NCBI RefSeq assembly: GCF_004798865.1
Contig: NW_025335268.1
Span: forward strand, 79,138,468-79,202,467
Length of the DNA: 64,000 bases
Direction of reading: 5' to 3'
Source: Varanus komodoensis
Taxonomy: Eukaryota > Chordata > Lepidosauria > Squamata > Varanidae
Shown here: positions 8,549 to 20,225 of the stretch, piece after piece
Layout of the letters: every line of letters begins with the position of its first letter
Numbering within the stretch: the first letter of the stretch is position 1
The notes under the pieces: generated by a model
Told to the model about the DNA's origin: nothing
The model's database searches: none
The model's input: only the letters and a program-made list of their open reading frames with translations
Program-made: the position numbers and the translations under genes

Positions 8549-11422
8549 TAGGGCCACTTGGCACACTTGCCTGATCTGTGCAAACTGACTGCTGAATGGA
8601 TTTCGATATTCAGATTCATGTCTAACACCCATATTGTGAACCTGAGTCTTCAAATCCCATCCAGCATAGGTTGAATCCCTATGACATTATTCCCCTTGTA
8701 ACCCACTGGAATGTCTTGTCCAGATTAAGTTTTTATTTATTCACCCTGAGCATAGAGTTTTTTTCTGCTGTAGCTTTTTTCTTAGCCTTTTATTCTGCTG
8801 TTTATTTCTTGCTTCATTTTGAACTGAAGCTTAAAATTAGTACTGTAAAATTGTTTTGTCTCTTCCTTGGACCAGTTTTGCTGATAAATATCTTGCTGTT
8901 TTGAAGGCCAAACTAAGTGGCTTGTTGGATGCAAGGGAACAAGATACCATTTCAAATGATGTGTTTATAATTAGAGAGTACTACGGATGTGTGTCAGTTT
9001 GACATCAGATATGTACAATGGAAAAGCATCTCTGGAGAAACTCTTCCTGTTTGTGCCAGTGTTTTACTGATGGGACTTGCTTCAATGGAGAAAGCTCTGT
9101 CCTAAGTTAGCCCTCACAGAAGAACATATCTACATCTGGCTGTTTGTGCTTATTTCTTTGTTTACCCCTCCCCCCCTCCAAAAAAAGAAATCATCTCAGT
9201 AAGGTGATGTTTTCACTTTGCTCCTAACATTCTGTCTAGGAGAAACACAAACTCTGAATTCTCCAAATTTGTGCTACACGTTATTTTCAAGGCTGGTAAA
9301 AGGCTAGGAATAGGCTTGCAGATTTTATTGTAACCAACTCTGATTGTTCCCCATCAAGCAGCAGCAAATTGTTTTTCAAACTTTAAAAGAGTGGGAAGAG
9401 GCCAGGGCTGCTGTTTATAGTTAAGGCTTTGACATTTGTACTAGTTTCAAATAAAGAAACATTTGGACAAGAGTATGGATCCACAATGTACAACTTAAAT
9501 GTGACACTGCCAAGTTTTTTTCTCGTTCTTCCAGCTGTGAATGGCTTCAGCACTTGAAACTGGAGCAAGATCTCCAAAATAAAATCCAGTAGAACAGAAT
9601 GTGATATTTGGCCTACTGCATGGGTTTATTGTCAGGTCAGGATGGTTCTGCTTGTCAGGATGAATACATATTTTTACTGGAGATTGTTTGCATTTCTTAA
9701 ATGGATTAGCACCAATAATCTGCTAGTGATTTAACACAATAGTAAATATTCAGACATCGGTCTTGCATATATTCTTGTTTAAAACTGCAGCAAAGCAACA
9801 TACTTTACAAGTGCTCTCTGAGATGCACGTAGATAGTGCTATTTTAAGAGTATTTCACAAGAAGTATATGTAATTTTTTTAGATAAGTTGTCAGGATGAT
9901 ATAGACCAGAGTACAGCAGATAGTTTTCTGTGGAATAGAATCAAACCAGGATGGTTTTGGGTGTGCTGTTCTGTCTGCAAGTTCATTCATTCAATAAGTA
10001 CCAGGTTATTCTCATGTAATGCAAAATGATTTTTTTAAAAAATATAGCCTGTTTCAGGGGTTAACATGTCAGCTGCCTTGATTCTCATTGGAACTCTCTT
10101 TGTGCAAGAGGATAAGGGAAAGAGGAAAAACTGGGAAAATGGAAATGAGTAACAATTGTTCCAAAGTGTACAAAATACCTGATTCTTTTCAAAAATTCAG
10201 TATGAACAGTATTCTTATCCCACTGCTCACCTCTCCATAAATTCCTGACTCTAAGGACAATCCCAGGAGATCTAAATAAATAAATAAAAATCTTCCAAGG
10301 ACTCCTCAGAGCCAGGTGTTCTGCCTGACCTGCTTTCTGAAGAGCCCTGTCCACTCCTTCATAAGCTGATGTGGTTTTCTAGAAGGTGGCTACTCTGAAG
10401 AACACTGCTGCAAGAACACTCTTGGCCCAATAAATATTATAGTGGACAAGTGGCTGATGTGGTTCTCCAGGCATCTGTTGGGAGGCAGCAGCAAGTTTGT
10501 CCTGGTAGGGACAAAAGAGAGTAGGGCAATCAGCTACCCTGCCTGTTCCATAGCCTAAGGCAGGGACTTCACCCCATCTCATGGGAGAACCAGCCCTGAC
10601 ATGGTAGTCCAAGTCACACATGTTTGAGAAGTTGAAAAGAAAATAAGTTTTAAGGAGAATTTACATTGGACTATCTAGCTCCATTTCAGCACAACTGCTG
10701 GCATGTTTGTTCAGAGAGAAGTCATAAGAACAGGAGGGCTATGGTGCATCACCCTGGAGGTCTGCCTGGTCTAACATCCCCTTCCTATGGTGGTGAACCA
10801 AATGGCCATGGAAAGGCTGCAGGCAGGCCATGCGTGCAACAGTGCTTGTTCACTCGTGCTCTCTAGCAGCTGGTGTCAAGAGGCATATTGTCTCTATGTT
10901 GAGTAGAGCTTACTCCCATGGAAATGAGAATAGGATTACAACATGTTAAAAGTCCTTCCATGAGATTGTTTTCCCAGATAGATTACATATTCTTCTGACA
11001 TTGTGGACACATCTGATATGCCTCACATAGTAATAGGATATAGTGGGTTCTGTTGTCAGGACCATGTGACAGCTAGAGAAACTTGGCACCAAATATCCAT
11101 GCAGGTGTGCAGTTGAAGCACATGAGTTTTGAAACAGGTCTTATCATGTTTATTTTCATTCAAAAAGGGAAAGTATACCTAATCCTAAGTACACAAACCA
11201 AAGATGTAATCAAAGGTATTAATGTTGTGATTAAATACCTCAAACAACTGATTATATGCAATCTTGTCTCTGCCAGCATTGCATTGCTTGTTTTTAATGG
11301 ATTTGTTGTCTGGGGAAACACAATCAGATCTTGAATGTCAAAGGGCACAAGTGGTCATGCTGTTTTTAAAACCATGCTTTAGAAATGAGAGCAGCATTCT
11401 GAAAGAGACTTATTATCTAGTA

Positions 11423-11520
11423 CAGGGGTGGGCAACTTGTAGCCCTCCAGAGGCAGCTGTTTAAGGCAGCTGTTCCCATAAGTCCTAGCCATTAGAGCTA
11501 ATGGTGAAGGACTAGGACAG
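11423..11520. repeat. hAT-like palindromic MITE, decayed
   Basis: Begins CAGGGGTGGGCAACTTGTAG, a common hAT-family terminus. The interior is a partial palindrome: AAGTCCTAGCCATTAGAGCT followed by AATGGTGAAGGACTAGGAC. The right terminus is not recognisable. Confidence 0.6.
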
Positions 11521-11658
11521 TTGCTTCCCAAAACATCTGTAGGACCACAAGCCCCTTGCCTAGTGCTTCCTTCCCCCAAAACTATCTTCCCAGAATTTCC
11601 AAATTGTTGTGCAACAGAACAACACACAAACAAAGAAATACCACTTCCAGGACGGGTT

Positions 11659-11697
11659 CTAGCAAGGACTGGGCAAGGACTAGCAAGGACTGGGCAA
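11659..11697. repeat. Short tandem repeat, 21-bp unit
   Basis: CTAGCAAGGACTGGGCAAGG repeated almost exactly, about 1.9 copies. Confidence 0.75.
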
Positions 11698-12641
11698 CTA
11701 TTAAAAGGTCAAGAGTTGTGTATGCCAAATAAAATCACAGGGAGAAGGTTAAAAACAGCATGTCAAATGAAGAACCGATAGTGTGATAGAAGGCATGGGG
11801 ATCACTGCACACACCCATCTTTTCATATTCAAGGTGGGTGATAGCATTTTAGACAAAATGAAACATCTAGCAATAATGCCTAATATTGGTAGGTAGCTGC
11901 CTGAACAATCAATAAGAGCAGTGTCAACACAAGTTATGCTTAGCTTAAAATGAGCATTACTTTATCTTGCTAGCATCACAACCTTGTGCAGTTGTGCATT
12001 TATAGTGGGGAAAAGCAGAGCGAAAAAAGTGGAATGGAAAAAGAACCAATCCCTGAGACTCCAAGTATTTGGTGTCCTGCTGAGCTGCTGCACACAGGGC
12101 AGGAGGAGCAGTGGAGGCGGTTTGTACTTTTCCATCCTCCTCTTAAATATTTTCTCTCTAGAGAAAAATGATCATGGGGACTGGACCAGGACTGGAGAAA
12201 GCACAAGATTGCTTGTATCCTGGCTTCTCCCTTCCTCTTCTCTCTTCTCCTCTCCCACTAGAATGCCCATTTTTCCTTCTCTCCAAAGCTGTACTTGTGA
12301 CTTGGGGAAGCAGCTAGTGTAGTTCTGTCTGAAGGGGTGGGAGAGGGGGGCCGCTGGAACTCAGACCCCCCACCAAACACACACAAGTGCATAGCACCCA
12401 TAGGAAGAGTTCTCCAAACAATCTTGTGGTTCCTGGGATGCTCTTCTGGGGACCAAAGGACTGTGATTTCCATGCAAATACTTATACCAATTTTTTATTC
12501 AGCATTTACTCTATGCAAATAGCAGTTTATCATCATAGCTTATCATCTGTCCTTTGTTTCCTTCATGACATCAATTTAAATTAACCAACACAATGATACA
12601 TGATTCTGCATTCACTGCTCTGATGCTTCAATCATACACAG

Positions 12642-12739
12642 GTTCCTGCTGACCTTCAAAATGAAGTTTTGATTAGTCTGCTTGAAACTGACCCAGATGT
12701 TGTAGACTATTTGCTGAGAAGAAAAGCTTCCCAGTCATC
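12642..12739 (+). CDS. ARHGAP6: ARHGAP6 coding exon 6 of 9 in window (end of RhoGAP domain)
   Basis: Acceptor CATACACAG to 12641, donor GTGAGT at 12740. Encodes [20 protein letters not shown] then [12 protein letters not shown] and two bases of a Ser codon. It forms the C-terminal boundary of the RhoGAP region. Only the Ala at position 3 (Pro in mammals) differs from the mammalian protein. Confidence 0.97.
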
Positions 12740-13027
12740 GTGAGTAATTTCTCTTCCTTTCTTTTAATTGGAATTTTCTGTTTTAATAATTCAAAAGGTG
12801 CTTTTTTCAGAATTATAGCTATACTGACTGAAATGTTACTTTATAAAGAAAGAAAGAACAGTGACTTTAATTTTACAGGAATAGTTGCAGCTATAGTATC
12901 TTCAGGATCAGTCAATGCTGTTTGTATTTATTTTTCCTAATAGGCAGGATATTTTAAAACATTGATTTCATCTGTTGTTGAGCATGTTTAACAGTGACCT
13001 GCTTTGTAGGAGACATTACCCTGTAAT

Positions 13028-13170
13028 ATGGGTTGTTGAATCCTGGGTTATCAAGATGAACAAACATGGTCATAATGACAAACTATGCTTTGTTAATCCT
13101 GAAAAAGAGAACTAATGGTTTATTGTTGGATTGTGAAATATGTGCTGTTCAAACCATGGGTTTTATGACA
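13028..13170. repeat. CATGGTT/ACAACCCA dispersed repeat, first half
   Basis: Contains GGGTTGTTGAATCCTGGGTT and ATGGTTTATTGTTGGATTG and CAAACCATGGGTTTT, shared with the copies at 2635 and 46590. The matching second half lies at 13340-13415, past the L2-type tail. Confidence 0.45.
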
Positions 13171-13209
13171 TGGGCACCCAGTACTGTTGATGGATTGTTT
13201 TGCCAGACT

Positions 13210-13330
13210 ATTTTATTTTATTTAGAATTTTATTTATTTATTATGTCCTATGCAATCCAATTGTCTCAGGACAGATTACAATATAGACTACAGAGTAAGC
13301 AGTGAAGAGTGGTAAAAACCTCAACAAAAA
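13210..13330 (-). repeat. L2-type LINE tail inserted between CATGGTT repeat halves
   Basis: Starts with TTTATTTATTTATTA (the A-rich tail read on the other strand), then CCTATGCAATCCAATTGTCT and CAGGACAGATTACAATAT, matching the position of CCGCCC...GGGCGGTTTACAA in other copies. Decayed. Antisense to ARHGAP6. Confidence 0.55.
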
Positions 13331-13339
13331 CCAGATACT

Positions 13340-13415
13340 CTACCAGTATAAAGCAACAACCATGGCTTAAGTATGGGTTAAATAAACATGGTTTCCTGTT
13401 ATGTGTGAACCAGGC
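13340..13415. repeat. CATGGTT/ACAACCCA dispersed repeat, second half
   Basis: AACAACCATGGCTTAAGTAT and AACATGGTTTCCTGTTATGT followed by GTGAACCAGGCC. Probably the other half of the element at 13028. Confidence 0.4.
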
Positions 13416-15500
13416 CATATATGTCTGTGAAAAGCAGAAAATGCTGATGTGGCCTGGTTAGATCCATATGTATTGAATGGGATTCTGCTCACCTGTATCA
13501 TGTTGCCATGGTCCAGCTGTTCCTTGAAGACAAGGAAATCCCAGTGCAGAGCAGAGTAAAATAGACAAAACTATGAATATGGAATGGTACCTGTAGAAGT
13601 GTAGCCAAATCATACAGGAGCTGTACTGGGAACATTTGTATCATGACCATGATGAGTGTTTCCAATGAGTTCCAACATGTCAGATGTCAAAATCCCAATA
13701 GTAGAGTAATAATACAATTAAAATAGTAATAGCACAATTACAAAGTACATTATAATCCCAAATGTTTTTGGACAAGGTTCAGTTTCACATCATTTCACCT
13801 AGGCACCTCAGACAATAACTTGTAACTGACTTCCATGTGGATTTGTTCATCAGTATTATCTGACAAATATGCTGGCATTTCCTTGAAATGTCCTTTAGTT
13901 CTGTCTATGCCTCAAGCAGGAGATAGGAGATACACCTTTCCTAACTTTTCTTTGAAACGGGGTAGAACGAAATTGTGGCCATACAGAATAGAAGGCACCA
14001 GTGACTGTGCTACGCATCTCAATCATGCAAAATTGACATGTGTCTGAGATGGATGGGGGAACTGTCACTTTATTCTTGTTCTGCTACTTGTAAAAGCTGC
14101 TGCTTACCTGGCAACATATTTATCATGAGGCACCCCAAGAATCACTTCTTATATGTTTTGATGTTAGCATGTTTCCAGCTGTAACCGTGAAGTCATGGGA
14201 AAGAATTTGGCTAGAAGATTAGAGGGACAGTCAGTCGTTCAGCATGAAAGGAATGCGCTGTTCATAAGACGTGGCCTGTTTATATTCCAGTTTGAAGAGA
14301 TAGCTACATATTAACGAGGTTATTTTCTTTTTCAAATGAAAAGTCGGAACCAGAAAATTAAAAGTGAGACACACATGTAGTTATCAACAGAATAAGCCAC
14401 CAAAACCTATAACCACACATTTTTGGGACTACCCCAACTCTGCTTGATTATGGATGATAAACCAATCGCACAGACAATTTTGAAACGCCTCAGCCAGAAG
14501 TGAACACAAGTCCAGCATCAGAATATTTGGCTCCATAGCAAAACGCGTGAGAACTCCTTCAACACCTCGCTCTTCTAATGATTGTCTTTTAAAAGACAGC
14601 TACTTGTAAAATATGCTTACTGCTGTTCGGCCTTTTCTCTTGATGTTGCAACAAATGCTTTTTGACTTCTAGGCTTTTAGCTAGTAGCCTCACGGTTGCT
14701 CCTTTTTCTTCACTGGAACATGGAACAAAAGGTGCCTGGTCTGGTACGGTTCTGTCAAGATAAAAGTTCAGTCCTGAGCATTAGATAACACTTCTAGCCT
14801 CTAGTTCTGCCGGATGGCCATCTCTTTTTGGATTTCCTTCCTCCTTGTACTAAGCTGTCCACAGTATATTAACATAAAACTGAGCAACCAAAGCTGAAAT
14901 CAGGATTCTTTTTAAAATCCTATTTAAAACAGTGGCCCTTTTTAAGTACTTATCAGTGATTATTTTTGAGAAGAAATAGAATGGCACAAAACATATTTAA
15001 GGTAAGGGACTTGCAAGCTTGTTTGTGCAGTATTTCAGTGAGTGCCTTCTTTTTGCTCTCAGCTTTTCTTGTGTTACACTGCTTTATTAAGTATTTATTT
15101 CAAATCTAATAACCCAAATGCGCACATGCACAGTAACCTGGATGTATAGCCATTTGCATCAGAGAAATGCTTATTTAAGTGCTTTGACTTAAATAATCTC
15201 ATCACGGAGTAAAACAACCAGTGTAACACAAGAAGTAAGTTTTGCTTCCAATTATAATTTTCCCTTATTATGTACCGAAAATGTTTTTATTGCAACATGT
15301 ATTGATTTGTGTTTATTGCCTTGTATAGTTTGTGGCAGTGTGTTTTTTACTCATGTAGTGTAGAAACAATTTCATCATTGTTATAAATGCGCTTTCATGC
15401 TGCATCTGTGGCCTTATGCTGCCTCCATGCTGTTGAAATGTGCTGTTGTTCACATAGGCTACACTTCATTAATTCAGGCTTGTATGTCAAATTTTATCAG

Positions 15501-15763
15501 AAGTCCTGAAATGCTCCAGTCAGAGGTGTCATTCTCCATGGAAGGGAGACATTCATCCATAGATTCAAATCGAGTGTCAAGTGGTGACATCTCACCTTAT
15601 GACAACAATTCTCCAGTGCTCTCGGAACGGTCTCTTTTGGCAATGCAAGAAGATACATCCCTCAATTCTGAGAAGTTATTTAAAGTACCAGAACAATGCA
15701 CATTGGTCAGCAGTTTTCAGCCAAAATCAAGAGAGAATTCCCTCGGATCGTGGTTTGGGAAAG
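15501..15763 (+). CDS. ARHGAP6: ARHGAP6 coding exon 7 of 9 in window (Ser-rich linker)
   Basis: Acceptor TTTTATCAG to 15500, donor GTATGA at 15764. Completes the Ser codon and encodes [19 protein letters not shown], then [20 protein letters not shown] and a Ser/Glu-rich stretch ending SLGSWFGK. The first 45 residues are strongly conserved with mammals; from [12 protein letters not shown] onward it drifts. An upstream in-frame ATG at 15397 belongs to the intron. Many Ser-Pro sites suggest phosphorylation, which is inference. Ends after the first base of an Asp codon. Confidence 0.96.
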
Positions 15764-16029
15764 GTATGATCCAGCACACAAGCTAGGTCAGATGTCAGTA
15801 TTAGTCATTTCATTGTGAATTATTTGCTGTGCGGTGTTATTACTCCTTCATGTTGTTTCTGGGCACCCTTCTGTGGAAGCTAACCACAGTTAATGATATA
15901 TTTCATTCCATTTGGTAAGAGAGACATCCTGGCATGTTGTTTCTGTGACCCTGTCCTGGCTGAGTTATTCAGTTAGTTCCCTCCAGAGGATGGAATCAGA
16001 GCTCTGCTGTTGAACACATTCATGTCAAT

Positions 16030-16235
16030 AAGTGGAACAACCATTTCCAGCAGCAAATTGCTGCAGCCCAGTTAAAAGCCTTTTACAGCCTGGGAGAACA
16101 GACTGGTTTTTAATCTGGTGATTAAGGAACAAGTTTGGTGTCAGGGGAGGTGAGGGAGGAAGGAAGTCCCACAGTGAAAGGTCACCACTAAAGACCTTGC
16201 CTTGCTCCTTCTGGCTACTCCCCTGAGTGTTCAGT
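16030..16235 (-). repeat. L2-type LINE ORF-end fragment
   Basis: GAACAGACTGGTTTTTAATCTG and the segments GAGGAAGGAAGTCCCACAG and AGTGAAAGGTCACCACTAAAG follow the order of the copy at 63760-63900 (AAAAGGTCTTTGCC, then the GGGGAGCGCATTCCATAG block, then CACCACCGCAGAGAAA). Decayed. Confidence 0.45.
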
Positions 16236-16649
16236 AGGTAGAAGCAACCCAAATCTAGCCTTCAATGATGACATTAATATGGAAGAATTATACAGGAGTA
16301 GCAGATCTTCCAGATACAAGCTTGAAAGCACTCAAGCACTTTTAAAAATCGTATTTTGTTTGTAAAGTTATTTAGGTCTGCTTTTTGATCTTGAAAGGGT
16401 ACCCACAATAACTCTCACACAAAAAAAAATACAGTTATTTTCCTGTATAACATATATAAACAGAAAATACAGAATAAAAAGGGAAACAGAATAAAATGTC
16501 AAAGAATGCTCAGCAAACAAAGAAACATTTCTTGCAGGGTTTTAAGCATTAAAATCCACACTTTGACTTGTATCCAAATGACCTGCTAATCACTGAACTC
16601 TGAAGTAGACACATGCTTATTTCTGTTCATTAAAAGTCTTTCAGCTATT

Positions 16650-16720
16650 TTATTTGTTTGATTATTGCATTTTTATACTGCCTAATAGCCAAAGCAATCT
16701 AGGTGTTTGACCCAAAACCA
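16650..16720 (-). repeat. L2-type LINE tail
   Basis: TTTTTATACTGCCTAATAGC then CAAAGCAATCTAGGTGTTTGAC; same landmarks as at 4430 and 23385. Antisense to ARHGAP6. Confidence 0.65.
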
Positions 16721-17895
16721 CTCAATACAGCTGTATCCCGCACCAGCTGAAATTGCTGAGAAGTCTTTACAGGGCAACCCATATGGTGTGCCTTACAGTA
16801 ATCTAACTTGGATAGCCAGAATTTTTCAGGAAAAGTCAAAGCTGGGCCTTCCAAAGTGGCTGAAGCCTATGGAGGGCACTTGCCTCTCCATCTGCAAAGT
16901 CATACATAATAAGTATGATATTTTAAAGGGAATTCAATACCTTCTTGCTCTGTTTTCTGGCCAAGTGTATCCAGTTAAACTTAGCTAGTTAACCCCATCT
17001 GGTTAAACCTCAGTTTACCCATCTTCAATTGGCCCATTACAGACTCTGCATAGATTTAAGAATCTATACTGCATCACCTAGACTTTATTAAAAGAGAAAA
17101 GTATGGCTTGTTATTAGCATACTGAATAACACTTGGATGTTATTTTCCTGTAGTTTAATACTGATCTTAAATAGCAAGGGAGACAAGTTGTAACACTGAG
17201 AAACATCATAGCACAAATGACATGGGGCAGAAGAGAAACAGCCTAAAAATAAAAAAGATTCCTATTTGTCCCATATATTAGGTACAGGGAGTGACCTACA
17301 AAGGCCATTAGATTTGTGGTTACTAGGCTGTATTTTTGGAGTCTAATACATTCCATTCATCCATGTAGAAATATTTCCAAATTAAACTAAGATAATCGTA
17401 TTTGTGCCTTTTTCTGATTCTGAATATCTGTGTGTCCTTGATATAGTTGTGCTAAATATTTTCACCAAGACATCCATACCATAGAGACATCTTTTATATA
17501 CAAGTTCAAAAGCCTGCTACTGAGAAATACATTCAGTGGGACCTCAGGACAGAATTGCTACTTTTAGCCTTGAGTTTTGCCTTGCTTTGCAACTTGAAAA
17601 AGCGATTTCATACTTTTCTGGTGAGAGTTGTTTGGGCCAGAATTCAAGAAATGAAGAAATAGTTCTGGGATCCGTCGGGAGTTTGCTTTACTTAGAAAAG
17701 GGCCCCCTGTGCAGCATGTCATGCCTTTTTTGTAAGACATTTCATTGTGAAGATGTAGGGATCCATTGTTAAAAGAAAAAAAAATCCAGTGGAAACTAAA
17801 GGCGTATTTTGGAGCCCAGACATCATTTCTGTTCTGTGTCTCTACCGGAGAATTCCTGAAGGCTTGTCATTGTAATGTTCCTTCTCATCCTGTAG

Positions 17896-17976
17896 ATGTT
17901 TCAGAAGACTATTTTGACATCTGGGGAACCTGGCATTCAACGCTGAAAAGTGGTTCCAAGGATCGAGAAATGACAG
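17896..17976 (+). CDS. ARHGAP6: ARHGAP6 coding exon 8 of 9 in window
   Basis: An 81-bp exon with acceptor CATCCTGTAG to 17895 and donor GTATAC at 17977. It completes an Asp codon and encodes [20 protein letters not shown] then KDREMT, ending after the first base of a Gly codon. [17 protein letters not shown] is identical to mammalian ARHGAP6, which makes this short exon certain even though the flanks are not conserved. The function of the motif is unknown to me. Confidence 0.96.
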
Positions 17977-20225
17977 GTATACATTTCACCGTTGCTTAAA
18001 TATACTTATGTGATATGGCATGAAATGACCATTCACATTACAGTATTACAATACTGCAATAGGATGGCAATCATTCATGACTTGAAAAGTATCCACAGGA
18101 TCAGTATTCGCATAACGTGGTTTAACATCATGATGGATCAGGAAAATCAGAGATGGCTTTCGAGTGGATTCAGGGTCTAGAGTAGTTGGCTTCCTCTTAT
18201 GCTCAGGTCACAGGAAGGGGCACAGCTTTGAAACAACTGTCCAGTTCTTGGGGGGGGGGGTGTCTACTTTATGGGTTGCTGTTAGGCCTGCAGCCCCCAC
18301 TAGTGGATAGCCTTTGCTGCAGCTGCCAGTTTTTGCTGGTGCTCAGTGTTTTTATGACACACACGAGGGAAAACAAAGGGGGCTGCTCTTCTTCTGGGCA
18401 GGCATAACAGGGAATCTGTACTGAACAACAATCAGAAGTCTTCTTGTCTATAAAAACTTACTGCACTCCAGTTAAAAGGCACACAAGAGCAAGACAAAGC
18501 AAGCCAGTCTAATGGGGGAAAGGATCAAGAGTTAATCTACTCATACTTTCTACTTCTGCCTCTGACTGTGCCTTATGTTACATTTGTCTCTCGCTCTTGC
18601 TCTCTTTTTCTCCCTGCCTCACGTTCCAATATCAGGAGGTGCACAGACAACAGCCATCCTTCCCAGACTCTGGCTTTTGGGAGCCATCCACTTTTTTCTG
18701 TGCTTAAGTGGCCGCTAAAGCTGCCTCTGCTGTCTAGCTGCCCCCCCTCCCCATGAAATAAACAGAGCATGTTTAAATGGTCTTTAATCCTCTCCCTGCA
18801 CTTTGGCTAATTTCACCCCCTCCTTTCTATTCATGATGTGGCTTTGGGCTTCTCAGGTGAACAAGGTTTTGACTCACACCAGAGGCAAGTCTGGAGTCAA
18901 CTGGCTGCCCCCGTCAGAGCTAGAGAATATATAGGTGTGATAAAAGCAGATTCCCCCCAACATTGTCTCAGCACAGCAGCCTCTCCAGCCCCTTAAAATG
19001 CTTCCCAGAGGGGCAGAAAGGGGTTCAAGAAGGGGAAGCTGTGGAGTGAGAAACTCTTCTTGACAATCAGAGCCACATTCCATGAGTGGAGTCTTTCCTA
19101 AAACAGAAGGCAGGTCTTGGCCTCCAGCCCCATCTATTAAACAATGCTTGTTGTTGTTGCAAAATAATCTTCAGGTCAGTCTAGTTAGGTAAGGTTTTCA
19201 ACAACATCCAGCCAGATGGTCTTGAAGGTTATGATCAGTAGTATCCATTGCCCCTTATTTGATTTCTGGCAATGAAAGGTACATTTATTAACTGGAGGAA
19301 TTTGTATAGCCATTATGACTAATAGCTGTGGAAAGGCAAGATTCATAGCAGATGGGTCAAGTCATAGTATCCAATGCTGTCAAGTTGCTAATATAACCCA
19401 GTGCCAGAGGTATATTGTTAGTGCTTGCTAGGCGAGAGAAAAAGTGCCAAGGAAAACTTGGTCATTTGCTGCCAAGTTTCAGCAGCACACTTTGCCACTA
19501 AATTTGGTGGTAAATCACATCTTTTTCTTGGAAGAGCTAATGTCACTGAGCTAGTCCTGGTTATGCTTGCACTGTGACAGCACTGGATGCTGTTCCTGGG
19601 AATTTTTGAAGCCATCCAAGCAAATAGTCACTGCCACATTTTGTTGCATGGAGGGGATGTATTCTGTAGAAAACGTACTGATCAGTATCATCAGGAGATG
19701 CTGAATCCTGAAATAATGGTTCTGACTGACATATTTCTCTGAACCTGTTCTTTGTAAATCAGTGATAATTTAACGTTTAAAATGTTAGTCAGCACTTGAG
19801 AGTAACCATATTGCATTTTTATTTCCAGCACTCTAAATTGAGAATCAACTCCTTTTTACAGTCCTACACCAGCCTTTCCCAGCCATGTACCCTTTCAAAT
19901 GTCCTGGACTAGAACTCCCATCATCTCCTAATGGTGGTTATAGTCCTGTGCATCTGAAAGGGCACCCAGTTTGGATAGGTTGACTTCGATAGGTTGAAAT
20001 ATTAATTAACCATTCTTAATCAAGGCAGATTATACTATTCTAGAGAAATTTATACACAACAGCAATGTAAGTGTTGAGGTCATTGGTTTATAATACTCAG
20101 GACCCTGTCTAAATACCATTCTCCTATGTATGGTGTGAGATCCTCGTGCCTGTAATTCTGTTGCTCTTGCTAGGATGGCGCTCAGGTACATCCTGTCTTG
20201 ATGATCTTTCTGCGCTGCCCTCTAG
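17977..20225 (+). other. ARHGAP6: ARHGAP6 intron between window exons 8 and 9
   Basis: GT-AG intron of 2249 bp with a poly-G run near 18250-18260 and a palindromic MITE at 19866-19985. The acceptor is GCCCTCTAG at 20217-20225. Confidence 0.85.
19866..19985. mobile_element. hAT-like palindromic MITE
   Basis: Left arm CCAGCCTTTCCCAGCCATGT then CCTTTCAAATGTCCTGGACT and AGAACTCCCATCATCTCC; right arm TGGTTATAGTCCTGTGCATC then TGAAAGGGCACCCAGTTTGG. The arms are inverted with respect to each other, giving a long imperfect hairpin. Best preserved copy of this family here; others at 5493, 37583, 39900 and 60279. Confidence 0.75.

Larger units (their letters stand above)
8353..12641 (+). other. ARHGAP6: ARHGAP6 intron between window exons 5 and 6
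   Basis: GT-AG intron of 4289 bp, the longest complete one here. It contains a (GGAGA)n tract (8501-8548), a short TTACTCCCATGG dispersed motif near 10910, a MITE half-palindrome (11423-11520) and a small 21-bp tandem (11659-11697). Small overlapping ORFs on both strands between 11.98 and 12.58 kb look like noise. The rest is unassigned. Confidence 0.85.
12740..15500 (+). other. ARHGAP6: ARHGAP6 intron between window exons 6 and 7
   Basis: GT-AG intron of 2761 bp. CATGGTT-type repeat pieces (13028-13170, 13340-13415) flank an antisense L2-type tail (13210-13330). From about 13.42 to 15.45 kb no repeat is recognised; 14140-15240 is discussed as a possible conserved element. Confidence 0.85.
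15764..17895 (+). other. ARHGAP6: ARHGAP6 intron between window exons 7 and 8
   Basis: GT-AG intron of 2132 bp with two antisense L2-type fragments (16030-16235 and 16650-16720). The ORFs at 16707-16988 and 17536-17772 match nothing recognised. Confidence 0.85.

Noticed and set aside
20198-20225. Upstream ATG extending the last ARHGAP6 exon
   Set aside because: The splice acceptor CCCTCTAG ends at 20225 and homology to mammalian ARHGAP6 starts there; the extra codons are intronic.
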